Source of the DNA: Halorubrum yunnanense
Lineage (GTDB): Archaea; Halobacteriota; Halobacteria; Halobacteriales; Haloferacaceae
DNA: 57,048 nt
NCBI RefSeq assembly: GCF_026586675.1
Contig: NZ_JAODIX010000068.1
Coordinates: forward strand, 10,981-68,028
Direction of reading: 5' to 3'
Part shown: positions 36,758-44,890 of the stretch, one piece after another
Layout of the letters: every line of letters begins with the position of its first letter
Numbering within the stretch: position 1 is the stretch's first letter
Position numbers and translations under genes: made by a program
Notes under the pieces: generated by a model
Seen by the model: the letters and a program-made list of their open reading frames with translations, nothing else
Told to the model about the DNA's origin: nothing
The model's database searches: none

Positions 36758-37240
36758 ATGATCGCCGCCTACGTGGCGAACGGCGTCAAGTCCGGGCTCG
36801 TCGCGGGGCTCGCCTTCGGGCTGCTCGTGGCGCTCGTGGCGAACCCGCTCGTGGCGTTCGCCGAGGGGAGCGCGCACGTCGAAGGCGCGGGCGGCCACGA
36901 CCACGCGGGCGACTCTCACGGGGAGGGCGGGCTCTCGGCTTCCGTCGCCGACGGCGCGAGCGTGCTCTCCGGCGTCCTCTGGGGCGTCTTCCTCGGCGTC
37001 GTCGCGTTCGGGGTCGCCTTCTACCTCCTCGAGCCGATCGTCCCGGGATCCGGCGCGGTCCGGAGCTACGCGTTCGGCGCCGCAGGCCTGCTGACGGCCT
37101 CCGTCGCGCCGTGGCTCGCGTTCCCGCCCGGACCGCCCGGGAACGTCGGCCGTCGCGGCGGCAGCGGCCTCGCGGCCGGGCTGACGAACGAGCTGGTCCA
37201 CGTCGCCAGCGACGCCCGCGACGGCGGGGTCGAGCTGTGA
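36758..37240 (+). pseudogene. CbtA N-terminal part fused in frame to the end of CbiC
   Basis: The first about 133 codons are CbtA, a cobalt transporter with several helices and a His-rich loop (GAGGHDHAGDSHGEGG), and reach PWLAFPPGPPG. The remaining about 27 codons (NVGRRGGSGLAAGLTNELVH and on) match the conserved end of precorrin-8X methylmutase CbiC, whose relatives end G-R-[KR]-G-G-S-x-x-A-A. A deletion has joined the two genes, removing the end of cbtA, most of cbiC and whatever lay between. Neither function should survive. The stop overlaps the GTG of cbiE. Confidence 0.78.
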
Positions 37241-38010
37241 CGGGCGAGGAGGCGGCCCCCCCGGACCTCCCCGATCGCCCGGCCGAGGCGGCGAGCGCGG
37301 CGCCGGAGCCGTCCCGGGCCGACGACGAGGACCGCCGGCCCGTCCACGCCGTCGGCATCGGTCCGGGGAACGCCGAGCTGCTGACGCGGCGCGCGGGTCG
37401 GCTGCTCGGCGAGGCCGACGTCGTCGTCGGCTTCGAGACGGTGGTCGACTTCGTCGCCGGGGAGACCGACGCGGAGCTTATCACCTGTGGCTACCGCGAC
37501 GAGCCGGAGGCGCTCGGGCGGTTCGCCGCTCGCGCCGCCGACGGCGCGCGCGCGGTCGCCGTGCTGATGGGCGACCCGAACCACTCCGGCTACCAGTTCC
37601 TCGGCAAGGTCGAGGCCGCCGTCGACGCGCCGGTCGCGGTCGTCCCCGGGATCTCCTCGGTGCAGGTCGCCGCGAGCCGTGCGCGCACGCCGCTGGAGGC
37701 GTCGGTCTTCGAGACGCTCCACGTCAGGGGCGACGTCTCGCCCGCGCTCGCCCGCCTCGGCCGAGCCGTCGGCGACCGACACCTGATCGCGATCCCGCGC
37801 CCGTACGACTGGATGCCCGAGGACATCGCGGCCGAGCTCGTTTCCGGGGGCGCGGACCGGGGCCTCGACGCGCTCGTCTGCGAGCGGCTGACCCATCCCG
37901 ACGAGGCGATCACGCGAACCGATCTGGGAGCGCTCGCCGACGGCGCCGGCGGCGACGAGCCGGCCGACAGCGCCTTCTCCGACCTCTCCGTGCTCGTCGT
38001 CCGCGCCTGA
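37237..38010 (+). CDS. cbiE: Cobalt-precorrin-7 C5-methyltransferase
   Basis: A 257-residue SAM-dependent tetrapyrrole methyltransferase of cobalamin synthesis. Marks are the N-terminal HAVGIGPGNAELLTRRA near residue 36 (usual P-loop-like GxGxG), GRLLGEADVVVGFETVVDF, VLMGDPNHSGYQFLGK near 110 and VVPGISSVQVAASRARTP near 138. It carries a 30-residue acidic/proline N-terminal extension that may be a start-site artefact. The GTG overlaps the preceding stop as GTGA. It is intact, but its upstream partners are damaged, so the pathway here is probably broken unless complete elsewhere. Confidence 0.88.
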   Translation: MTGEEAAPPDLPDRPAEAASAAPEPSRADDEDRRPVHAVGIGPGNAELLTRRAGRLLGEADVVVGFETVVDFVAGETDAELITCGYRDEPEALGRFAARAADGARAVAVLMGDPNHSGYQFLGKVEAAVDAPVAVVPGISSVQVAASRARTPLEASVFETLHVRGDVSPALARLGRAVGDRHLIAIPRPYDWMPEDIAAELVSGGADRGLDALVCERLTHPDEAITRTDLGALADGAGGDEPADSAFSDLSVLVVRA

Positions 38011-38044
38011 TTCGGCGCGTGACTCCCGGGCAAGGGTCGCCGAC

Positions 38045-38551
38045 TCAGTCGCCCCGCTCGTCGGGATTCTCGCGGTCGCGGTCCTCGCTGACCCGGCGGC
38101 GACCTCGGAGTCGGCCCGGCTCGTCGGAGTCAGTCGCCGGGACCGCCTCGAAGTCGAGACCGGCGTAAAACCCCTCCAGTTTCGGGTCGAACTCCGCGGT
38201 CACGAGACCGACTCCGGCGTCGCGCTCGGCCCGTCGCACCGCGGCGGCGACGAGCGCGGAACCGATGCCCCGTCCGCGACGCGCCCGCCGGACGGCCACG
38301 GCGTCGACGTGTAGCCGGTCCGGCTCGGGGCGCGTGGCGACCAGCGCGCCGACGACCGCGTCCGTCCTTTTAAACCGGGCGACGAGCGCGTCGCCGCCGT
38401 CGATCGCGGCGGCGACGCCCTCGGAGTCCGTCTCCAGCATGGCGGCGTCGAGCACGCGGAGCACGCCGAGGCGGTCGTCCGGCGAGGCCGTCTCGACCGC
38501 GACACTGTCTGGGAGGTCGGTCGGATCGGCCGGACCGCGCTCCCCGCTCAC
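38045..38551 (-). CDS. GNAT family N-acetyltransferase
   Basis: A 168-residue acetyltransferase. The acetyl-CoA motif A is VDAVAVRRARRGRGIGSALV near residue 82, followed by motif B LEGFYAGLDFEAV near 125. The N-terminus and C-terminus are acidic or charged tails. The substrate is unknown. The GTG start overlaps the samp2 stop as GTGA, so the two are translated together; acetylation of SAMP targets is a speculation without support. Confidence 0.83.
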   Translation of the reverse strand: MSGERGPADPTDLPDSVAVETASPDDRLGVLRVLDAAMLETDSEGVAAAIDGGDALVARFKRTDAVVGALVATRPEPDRLHVDAVAVRRARRGRGIGSALVAAAVRRAERDAGVGLVTAEFDPKLEGFYAGLDFEAVPATDSDEPGRLRGRRRVSEDRDRENPDERGD

Positions 38552-38763
38552 GCGCCGTCCGTCGCGCCGCCCTTTATCAGTCGGAGCAGCTTCACCGACC
38601 CGGCGTCGACGACGCGGTCGCCGGGGACCGGAGAGCCGTCGACCAGCGCCGACGCCTCCTGCGGGTGGTAGCCGGCCTCCCGAATGAGGTCGGCGTAGGT
38701 GGCGTCGTCGGGGAGGTCCAGCTCGGCGGTCCCCTCGCCGACGACCTCGACGGTGACGTTCAT
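38548..38763 (-). CDS. samp2: Ubiquitin-like small archaeal modifier protein SAMP2 with C-terminal extension
   Basis: A 71-residue beta-grasp protein of the ThiS/MoaD/ubiquitin group (MNVTVEVVGEGTAELDLPDD; ASALVDGSPVPGDRVVDAGS; VKLLRLIKGG). SAMPs are activated by UbaA at a C-terminal Gly-Gly and joined to lysines or used as sulfur carriers. Here Gly65-Gly66 is followed by ATDGA, so the Gly-Gly is not the end. Those extra codons coincide with the overlap with the GNAT gene. Removal by a protease would be needed for conjugation. It lies between gatB and the GNAT gene on one strand. Confidence 0.87.
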   Translation of the reverse strand: MNVTVEVVGEGTAELDLPDDATYADLIREAGYHPQEASALVDGSPVPGDRVVDAGSVKLLRLIKGGATDGA

Positions 38764-38805
38764 CGGCGGAGCCGCTCGACGGTGACGTTCATCGGCGGAA
38801 CCGCT
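38748..38805. repeat. 29-bp tandem duplication over the samp2 start
   Basis: Two head-to-tail 29-bp copies (38748-38776 and 38777-38805) differ at one base. Each contains an ATG followed by the same first codons. The upstream ATG (minus strand, 38792) is out of frame and gives a ten-codon frame whose TGA overlaps the samp2 ATG as ATGA, so it could act as a coupled upstream reading frame. Confidence 0.85.
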
Positions 38806-38824
38806 CGACGACGCCGGTCACGAC

Positions 38825-40312
38825 TCACCCGTCCAGCTCCTCGCGGAGCAGCCCGTTCACCTCGCCGGGGTCGGCGCTCCCGCCCGTCGCCTGCATTACC
38901 TGGCCGACGAGGAAGTTGATCGCGCCCTCGTCGCCGTCGTGATAGTCGCCGACCGCGTCGGGGTTGTCGTCGATGGCGGCCGCGACCGCGGCCTCGACCT
39001 CGCCGGAGTCGGCGACGCCGAGCCCCTCGCGCTCGATGACGGTGTCGGGGTCGTCGCCCGCGTCGAGCATCTCGCGGAGGACGACCTCCTCGGCGTTTTT
39101 CACGGTGAGCTCCTCGGCGGCGACGAGTTCGACGAGGCGCTTGAACTCGTCCAGACGGTCCTCGACGTCCGTAATCTGCATCTCGCGGTAGTTGAGTTCG
39201 CCGAGGAGGTTGTCCGCGACCCACGTCGCCGCGAGGTCGGGGTCGAACGACTCCGCGACGTCCTCGAAGAAGTCGGCGACCGCCTTCGTCGAGGTGAGCT
39301 TCGAGGCGGACTCGCGGTCGAGCCCGTACGCCTCCCGGAAGCGCTCGCGGCGGGCGTCGGGCAGCTCCGGGATCGGGATCTGCTCTTTCCAGTCCGACAC
39401 CTCCAGGGCGGGGAGGTCGGCCTCGCGGAAGTAGCGGTAGTCCTTCTCGGCCTCCTTCGAGCGCATCGAGACGGTGACGCCGCGCCCCTCGTCCCAGTGG
39501 CGGGTCTCCTGTTCGATCTCGCGGCCGCGCCGGAGGACGTTCTCCTGCCGGGTGATATCGTACGCGAGCGCCTGCTCGGCGCCCTTGTGGCTGGAGATGT
39601 TCTTCACCTCGGCGCGGTTCACGTCCGCGAGGGCGTCGTCCGTGATCGTCCCGTCGTCGGCGACCTCGCTTTCGGGCACGAGCGAGACGTTGGCGTCAAC
39701 GCGCAGGCTCCCGTCGCGGGTCGGGTCGAAGACGCCGAGGTACTCGAGGACCTCCTCCAGCTTCGCCAGGAAGGCCCGCGTCTCCGCCGGCGACCGGAAG
39801 TCCGGCTCGGTGACGATCTCCATCAGCGGCGTCCCGGCGCGGTTGTAGTCCACGAGGGTGTGAGTGGCGCTCTCGATGGAGCCCCCGGCGTGCTGGAGGC
39901 TCCCGGGGTCCTCCTCTAGGTGCGCGCGCGCGATCCCGATGGTCCGGGGCTCGCTGTCGACGCGGACCTCCAGCTCCCCGGACTGGCAGATCGGGGCGTC
40001 GTACTGCGTGAGCTGGAAGTTTTTCGGCAGGTCGGGGTAGTAGTAGTTCTTCCGGTGGAACGTCGTCGTCTCGGGGATGTCGGCGTCGATCGCCTTGCCG
40101 ACCTTCACCGCGGCCTCGACGGCGCCCTCGTTGAGGACCGGCAGCGCGCCCGGCAGCCCGAGGCAGGTCGGGCACGTGCGCGTGTTCGGCTCCTCCTCGG
40201 CGGCGGGCTCCGTCGAACAGCCGCAGAAGATCTTCGTGTCGGTCTCGAGCTGGACGTGGACCTCCAGCCCGATCACGACCGTGTGGTCTTCCGTCGCGGC
40301 CTGAGTACTCAT
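38825..40312 (-). CDS. gatB: Asp-tRNA(Asn)/Glu-tRNA(Gln) amidotransferase subunit B
   Basis: A 495-residue subunit of the GatCAB amidotransferase, which converts mischarged Asp-tRNA(Asn) or Glu-tRNA(Gln) to the amide form. The catalytic cradle starts VVIGLEVHVQLETDTKIFCG, with a zinc-binding set of Cys (CGCS and CPTCLGLPG). Later marks are FHRKNYYYPDLPKNFQLTQY near residue 85, YNRAGTPLMEIVTEPDFRS near 154 and the GatB/YqeY tail (GQVMQATGGSADPGEVNGLL). A minus-strand gatttagg at 40338-40345 lies 26-33 nt before the ATG. Repeat copy 3 lies further upstream. Confidence 0.95.
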   Translation of the reverse strand: MSTQAATEDHTVVIGLEVHVQLETDTKIFCGCSTEPAAEEEPNTRTCPTCLGLPGALPVLNEGAVEAAVKVGKAIDADIPETTTFHRKNYYYPDLPKNFQLTQYDAPICQSGELEVRVDSEPRTIGIARAHLEEDPGSLQHAGGSIESATHTLVDYNRAGTPLMEIVTEPDFRSPAETRAFLAKLEEVLEYLGVFDPTRDGSLRVDANVSLVPESEVADDGTITDDALADVNRAEVKNISSHKGAEQALAYDITRQENVLRRGREIEQETRHWDEGRGVTVSMRSKEAEKDYRYFREADLPALEVSDWKEQIPIPELPDARRERFREAYGLDRESASKLTSTKAVADFFEDVAESFDPDLAATWVADNLLGELNYREMQITDVEDRLDEFKRLVELVAAEELTVKNAEEVVLREMLDAGDDPDTVIEREGLGVADSGEVEAAVAAAIDDNPDAVGDYHDGDEGAINFLVGQVMQATGGSADPGEVNGLLREELDG

Positions 40313-40468
40313 TACCGACCCGTTACGGGCGGGTCACCTAAATCGTGTCGGGACTGATATGACGTGTGATGAGGCCGATTCGTTTCGATTTCGGGGACTC
40401 GTTTTCGCGGTTCTCATCTCCACGTCGTTGCCGTCGCTGACGCGGAATACGCTCATATCGCCTCAGAA

Positions 40469-40934
40469 GTTCGCTTATAAATGACCGACTGCTACACGGG
40501 GACCGCTCACAAAGCCCCAGCCGATTACTGATAAATCGTTGACGGCGGATCGACGGCGGACTCCTCCGAAGCCCCAGCCGATTACTGATAAATCGTTGAC
40601 GGCAGATCGACGGCGGACTCCTCCAAAGCCCCAGCCGATTACTGATAAATCGTTGACGACAGATCGACGGCGGACTCCTCCAAAGCCCCAGCCGTGAGGA
40701 CGGCGCACGCTCGCTGTGCTCCTCGGTCGCTCGTTTCACTCGCTCCCTCCGGTGCTTACGTCGCCTGCGCCGTCCTCACGGCTGCCCCTTTGGGTCCCAC
40801 CCCGCCACGCACTACAACCGCGCCTCATGCCTCCCCAGCCTCGTCGGTCGCCCTCCGCGTTGCTCCGGACGACCCACTCCCTCGCACGCGCTCCTCGTGG
40901 CCTGTCGGCCACTCGGAGGCGCGCGCCACCGCAG
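40469..40934 (-). repeat. Dispersed structured element, copy 3
   Basis: Read on the minus strand: head box GCGGTGGCGCG near 40924-40934; hairpin P1 (GTGGCC 40897-40902 with GGCCAC 40907-40912); block GAGGCTGGGGAGG; box ending AAAGGGGCAG; hairpin P2 with perfect 19-bp arms 40766-40784 and 40689-40707 around a 58-nt loop; then four tail units. This is the longest copy because its tail array is expanded. The tail points at gatB; the head lies about 65 nt before the promoter of the phosphoribosyltransferase gene. No TATA-like box precedes this head, unlike copies 2 and 4. Confidence 0.88.
40524..40694 (-). repeat. Three near-perfect 57-nt tandem units (tail array of copy 3)
   Basis: Units 40524-40580, 40581-40637 and 40638-40694 differ from each other at only a few positions, mainly in the GATCNGNCGTC part; a fourth, diverged 55-nt unit lies at 40469-40523. 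Each has CTGGGGCTTYGGAGGAGTCC at its start and GATTTATCAG near its end on the minus strand. The uniformity within the array, against divergence between elements, points to recent local duplication. Confidence 0.9.
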
Positions 40935-40997
40935 TTCCGAATGAGTCGTGTCGCGTCGCTCGCTTCGGTCGATCCCCCGCTGGGAACGTTGCTAAAC

Positions 40998-41006
40998 CCT
41001 TATGAG
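40998..41006 (+). promoter_or_regulatory. TATA-like box of the phosphoribosyltransferase gene
   Basis: cccttatga lies 25-33 nt before the ATG at 41031, giving a leaderless start. The head of repeat copy 3 is about 65 nt upstream. Confidence 0.55.
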
Positions 41007-41030
41007 CGCGCGGATGAGAAGGACGGCCGT

Positions 41031-41726
41031 ATGAGCGACCTCCCGGACGACTTCGACTGCACCCTCACCAACTGGGAGTACATCTACGGGCTCTGCCGCA
41101 ACGTCTCCAACGAGGTGAAACGCGCCGACTTCGAGCCGGACGTGGTCGTCGCGCTGGCCCGCGGCGGCTGGTTCGCGGGGCGGTGCGTCTGCGACTTCCT
41201 CGGGCTCAACGACCTCACGAGCCTCAAGATGGAACACTACGTCGGGACCGCCGAAAAGAGCGGCGAGCCGCAGATCCGCTACCCGATGCCGGAGGGAAGC
41301 GTCGAGGGGAAAGACGTCCTAATCATCGACGACATCGCGGACACCGGCGGCTCGATCCGCCGCGCCGAGGAGTACGTCGACGACCGGGAGGCCGCCGAGG
41401 TCCGCACCGCGACGCTCCAGCTGCTCGGCACCTCCGAGTTCCAGCCCGACTTCGTGGGGGAGCGACTGGAGGAGTGGACGTGGGTCGTCTACCCGTGGAA
41501 CTTCCTCGAGGACATGATCGACCTCACCGAGGGCGCGATGGAGCGCGCCGACCGGAACGTCTTCGATCGGGAGGACGTCCGGCACTACCTCGACGAGTAC
41601 CACGGCATCGGCCGCATCGAGATGGAGGTCGCCCAGGCCGGCCGCCTCGACGAGGTGCTCGACGAGATGGTCCGCCGCGACGTCGCCGACCTGGCGGGCG
41701 AGAACGCCTGGACCCTCGCCGAGTAG
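41031..41726 (+). CDS. Purine-type phosphoribosyltransferase
   Basis: A 231-residue type I phosphoribosyltransferase that joins a base to PRPP. The PRPP-binding motif is DVLIIDDIADTGGSI near residue 95; upstream VVVALARGGWFAGRCVCDFL gives the family's first loop. The C-terminal hood is long and carries WTWVVYPWNFLEDM, as in archaeal xanthine/hypoxanthine-type enzymes. The exact base is not certain. The HD-domain gene follows after 9 nt, forming a salvage unit. Confidence 0.88.
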   Translation: MSDLPDDFDCTLTNWEYIYGLCRNVSNEVKRADFEPDVVVALARGGWFAGRCVCDFLGLNDLTSLKMEHYVGTAEKSGEPQIRYPMPEGSVEGKDVLIIDDIADTGGSIRRAEEYVDDREAAEVRTATLQLLGTSEFQPDFVGERLEEWTWVVYPWNFLEDMIDLTEGAMERADRNVFDREDVRHYLDEYHGIGRIEMEVAQAGRLDEVLDEMVRRDVADLAGENAWTLAE

Positions 41727-41735
41727 CCGCCCGCG

Positions 41736-42395
41736 ATGGCCGGAGACGAACCGGAGTCCGACGGCGACGCTCCCCCCGAGGCCGAGCCCGCCCTCGACGC
41801 CCTCCTCGACGCCTACGCCCTCAAAGACGAGCGGCGCACGGGCTGGCAGCTCCGCGGCGTCGACGAGCCCGAGTCGGTCGCCGCGCACGCGTGGGGCGTC
41901 GCGTACCTCGTCTTAACGCTCGGCGACCGCTTCCGCGGAGACCTCCCCGACGTCGACCTCGACCGCGCGCTCCGGCTCGCCGTGGTCCACGACGTCGCCG
42001 AGGCGGAGACGGGCGACGTCGCGACTCGCGCCGATTCGACGGCGGAGACGGTCGACCCCGACGCCAAGGAGGCCGCCGAGCGCGAGGCGATGCGCGACCT
42101 CGCCGGCCCGCTCCCCGACCGCGTCCGCGACGCGTGGGAGGCGTACGAGGCCCGCGACTCGCCGGCGGCCGCGCTCGTCAAGGAGTGTGACCTCCTCGAC
42201 GTCTGCCTGCAGGCCGTCGTCTACGAGCGTGACGACCGATACGACCCCGACCGGGGGGATCCGGACGCCTTCCGCGAGTACGACGACCTCGACGAGTTCT
42301 TCGCGACGACCGAGCCCCGGCTGCGGACCGAGACGGGCCGCGCACTGTTCGCCCGACTCCGGGAGCGGTATCGCGACGCCCGGGATGGGGCGTGA
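41736..42395 (+). CDS. HD-domain phosphohydrolase (YfbR-like 5'-nucleotidase)
   Basis: A 219-residue metal-dependent phosphohydrolase. The H...HD...D metal ligands are visible as His in ESVAAHAWGVAYL near residue 51, His-Asp in LAVVHDVAEAETGD near 84 and Asp in VKECDLLDVCLQA near 153. Bacterial YfbR removes phosphate from deoxynucleoside monophosphates; the same role is likely here. It follows the phosphoribosyltransferase and converges with the nucleoside phosphorylase (2-nt gap), so all three act on nucleotide salvage. Confidence 0.87.
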   Translation: MAGDEPESDGDAPPEAEPALDALLDAYALKDERRTGWQLRGVDEPESVAAHAWGVAYLVLTLGDRFRGDLPDVDLDRALRLAVVHDVAEAETGDVATRADSTAETVDPDAKEAAEREAMRDLAGPLPDRVRDAWEAYEARDSPAAALVKECDLLDVCLQAVVYERDDRYDPDRGDPDAFREYDDLDEFFATTEPRLRTETGRALFARLRERYRDARDGA

Positions 42396-42397
42396 AC

Positions 42398-43207
42398 TCA
42401 GTCCGACGCGCGCCAGGCGGCCGCGGCGGCGTCGATCACCGCCAGCGCGTCTCGACTGCCGTCCGCCTCGCCCTTCTCGAAGTCCTCCTCGGTCTGCCCC
42501 ATCTGGTTGGTCACGTGCGCGAAGCAGACGACCGCCCGGTCCCGGGCGTCCGCGAACGCGTACAGGGCCGCCGCCTCCATCTCCACCGCGAGGACCCCCT
42601 CGGACCGGGCGCGTTTGATCGCGGTCTCCGTCTCCCGGAAGGGGGCGTCGGTCGTCCACGTCGCTCCCGCGTACACCGGTCGAGACACCGCTTCGCACGC
42701 GCGTTCGACCGAAGCGCGGAGGTCGGGGTCGAGACTCGCGTACCGGCCCGACGACCGGTAGTGGTGGCTCGTCCCCTCGTCGCGGAGCGCGCGCTCGATG
42801 AGCACGAAGTAGGGCGGATCGTCTTTCGGCACGATCCGCCCGGACGAGGTGACGCTGACGAGGAACTCACAGCCGGCGGCGAACAGCTGCTCTGCGACGA
42901 GGACGGCGAACGACGCCCCCACGGCACAGCCCACGATCCCGAACTCCTCGCCGTTCCGTTCGAACCGGTAGAGGTCGGTGTGATACCCCGGCCACGTCTC
43001 GTCTTTTTCCGCCGCACCCGCGGCCGTCAGGTGACGGACGACGTCCCCGTCCGGGTCGAGGACGCAGACGTCCGGGACCCGGCGTTCCGGGAGGTCCTTC
43101 TGCCGCCGCGCGTTCTCCATGAGGGCCCCGGGCGCGAACACGGATGGTTCGTCGAACTCCTTCGCCTCGAAGAGCGGAGACGCCTCCGAGTCGGACGAAT
43201 CGGTCAC
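42398..43207 (-). CDS. Nucleoside phosphorylase (uridine phosphorylase type)
   Basis: A 269-residue phosphorylase-superfamily protein that cleaves a nucleoside with phosphate. Marks are GIVGCAVGASFAVLVAEQLF near residue 92, the phosphate/base loop EFLVSVTSSGRIVP near 116 and the ribose-binding VEMEAAALYAFA near 210, where Glu-Met-Glu is typical. The base preference is unknown. The GTG start has a minus-strand aaatatcc about 30 nt upstream; the longer frame would read through that promoter. Confidence 0.84.
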   Translation of the reverse strand: MTDSSDSEASPLFEAKEFDEPSVFAPGALMENARRQKDLPERRVPDVCVLDPDGDVVRHLTAAGAAEKDETWPGYHTDLYRFERNGEEFGIVGCAVGASFAVLVAEQLFAAGCEFLVSVTSSGRIVPKDDPPYFVLIERALRDEGTSHHYRSSGRYASLDPDLRASVERACEAVSRPVYAGATWTTDAPFRETETAIKRARSEGVLAVEMEAAALYAFADARDRAVVCFAHVTNQMGQTEEDFEKGEADGSRDALAVIDAAAAAWRASD

Positions 43208-43402
43208 ACGTCGACGTTCGCGGAACCGACGAAAGGATATTTCGGTCGCTCGGCTCGCCGGCTCGCGCCTCTCCCAGAGATTTCGACGACTGTCGAACCT
43301 CAAAACGACGAATGCAGGGCCTCTCCCGGCGGATTAGCGTCGAGAGATAGCAAGAACGTTAACGGCTGAGTTTGTTCCGATAAGTGAGAGCTTTCATCAC
43401 GC

Positions 43403-44890
43403 ATGTCCGAACACACTGATCTTGTCATCGTCGGCGGGGGTATCAGCGGGGCGTCGCTTTTATACGCGGTCGCGAAGTTCACCGACGTCGACGACGTCAC
43501 GCTGATCGAGAAGGAGCGGGAGATCGCCGCGGTGAACTCCCACCGCACGAACAACTCCCAGACGCTCCACTTCGGGGACATCGAGACGAACTACACCCTC
43601 GAGAAGGCCGAGGAGGTCAAGGAGGGCGCCGAGCTGCTCGCGGGCTACCTCGAAGGCACGGACCCCGACCGCGAGATGCACAGCAAGCGGAGCAAGATGG
43701 TGCTCGGCGTGGGCGACGAGGAGGTCGCCAAGCTGGAGGAGCGCTACCGAGAGAACGGGTTCGGCGACCTCTACCCGAAGCTGCGCGAGATCGGCCGCGA
43801 GGAGATCGGAGAGCTGGAGCCGAAGGTCGTCGAGGGGCGGGACCCCGACACGGAGCTCAAGGCGCTCCAGACCCCCGACGGCTACGTCGTCGACTACGGG
43901 GCGGTCGCGCAGTCGTTCGTCGACGACGCCCGCGCCGAGGACGGCGTCGCCGTCCACCTCGGTACCGCGGTCGAGAACGTCGACCGGACCCCCGACGGGT
44001 TCACCGTCGAGACCGACGACGGCGACTTCGAGTCCGACGCGGTCGTCGTCGCCGCCGGCTCCCACAGCCTCCAGTTCGCCAAGGAGATGGGGTACGGCGA
44101 GGACATGTCCCTATTACCGGTCGCGGGGAGCTTCTTCCTCGCCGACGACCTCCTGAATGGGAAGGTGTACACGCTCCAGATGAAGAAGCTCCCGTTCGCG
44201 GCGGTCCACGGCGACGCCGACGTCCACGACGACGGCGTCACCCGGTTCGGGCCCACGGCGAAGCTCGTCCCCGCCCTCGAGCGCGGCGAGCTCTCCACCG
44301 TGAGCGACTTCGCCGACGTGTTCGGCTTCTCGCCGGCCTCGGTCCTGAGCTACGTCAACATCCTCTCGGACCGTATCCTGTTCCCGTACGTGGTCCGGAA
44401 CCTCGTGTATGACATCCCCGGGATCGGCAAGCGCGCGTTCCTGCCCGACGTCCAGAAGGTCGTGCCGAGCGTCGACGTCGACGACATCGAGCGCGCGAAG
44501 GGGTACGGCGGCGTGCGCCCCCAGATCGTCGACACGGAGAACAAGGAGCTCGACATGGGCGAGGCGAAGATCACCGGCGACGGCATCCTCTTCAAGATCA
44601 CGCCCTCGCCGGGCGCCTCGACCGCGCTGAAGAACGCGATGACCGAGGTACAGGCCGTCCTCGACTTCTTCGACGAGGACCACGAGTTCGACGAGGCGGC
44701 CTTTCGCGACGCCACCATCGAGAACTTCCCGCGCGTCGACGACGCGGCCGAAGCGGCCGACACGGACGCCGAGAGCGACGACGCGGCCGCGGGAGACGCC
44801 GACGTCGAGAGCGACGACGCGGCCGCGGGAGACGCCGACGTCGAGGATCCCGATGACGACGACCGCGTCCCCGCCGAGGCCGACGACTGA
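43403..44890 (+). CDS. mqo: Malate:quinone oxidoreductase-type FAD protein
   Basis: A 495-residue FAD enzyme that most resembles malate:quinone oxidoreductase, which oxidises malate to oxaloacetate with quinone at the membrane face. Marks are the dinucleotide motif LVIVGGGISGASLLYAVAKF at the start, NSHRTNNSQTLHFGDIETNY near residue 46, DAVVVAAGSHSLQFA near 213 and GDGILFKITPSPGASTALKN near 393. The C-terminus has an acidic tail with two exact 12-residue repeats (codons 457-480). TATA-like cgataagtg sits about 20 nt before the ATG. Confidence 0.83.
   Translation: MSEHTDLVIVGGGISGASLLYAVAKFTDVDDVTLIEKEREIAAVNSHRTNNSQTLHFGDIETNYTLEKAEEVKEGAELLAGYLEGTDPDREMHSKRSKMVLGVGDEEVAKLEERYRENGFGDLYPKLREIGREEIGELEPKVVEGRDPDTELKALQTPDGYVVDYGAVAQSFVDDARAEDGVAVHLGTAVENVDRTPDGFTVETDDGDFESDAVVVAAGSHSLQFAKEMGYGEDMSLLPVAGSFFLADDLLNGKVYTLQMKKLPFAAVHGDADVHDDGVTRFGPTAKLVPALERGELSTVSDFADVFGFSPASVLSYVNILSDRILFPYVVRNLVYDIPGIGKRAFLPDVQKVVPSVDVDDIERAKGYGGVRPQIVDTENKELDMGEAKITGDGILFKITPSPGASTALKNAMTEVQAVLDFFDEDHEFDEAAFRDATIENFPRVDDAAEAADTDAESDDAAAGDADVESDDAAAGDADVEDPDDDDRVPAEADD
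44771..44842 (+). repeat. 36-bp tandem repeat in the mqo 3' end
   Basis: Two head-to-tail 36-bp copies (44771-44806 and 44807-44842) encode the acidic ESDDAAAGDADV twice. The identity at DNA level suggests a recent duplication in the disordered tail of the enzyme. Confidence 0.85.

Noticed and set aside
40469-40694. CRISPR-like array
   Set aside because: The 57-nt units are directly joined without spacers and no cas gene is in the window; it is a tandem repeat.
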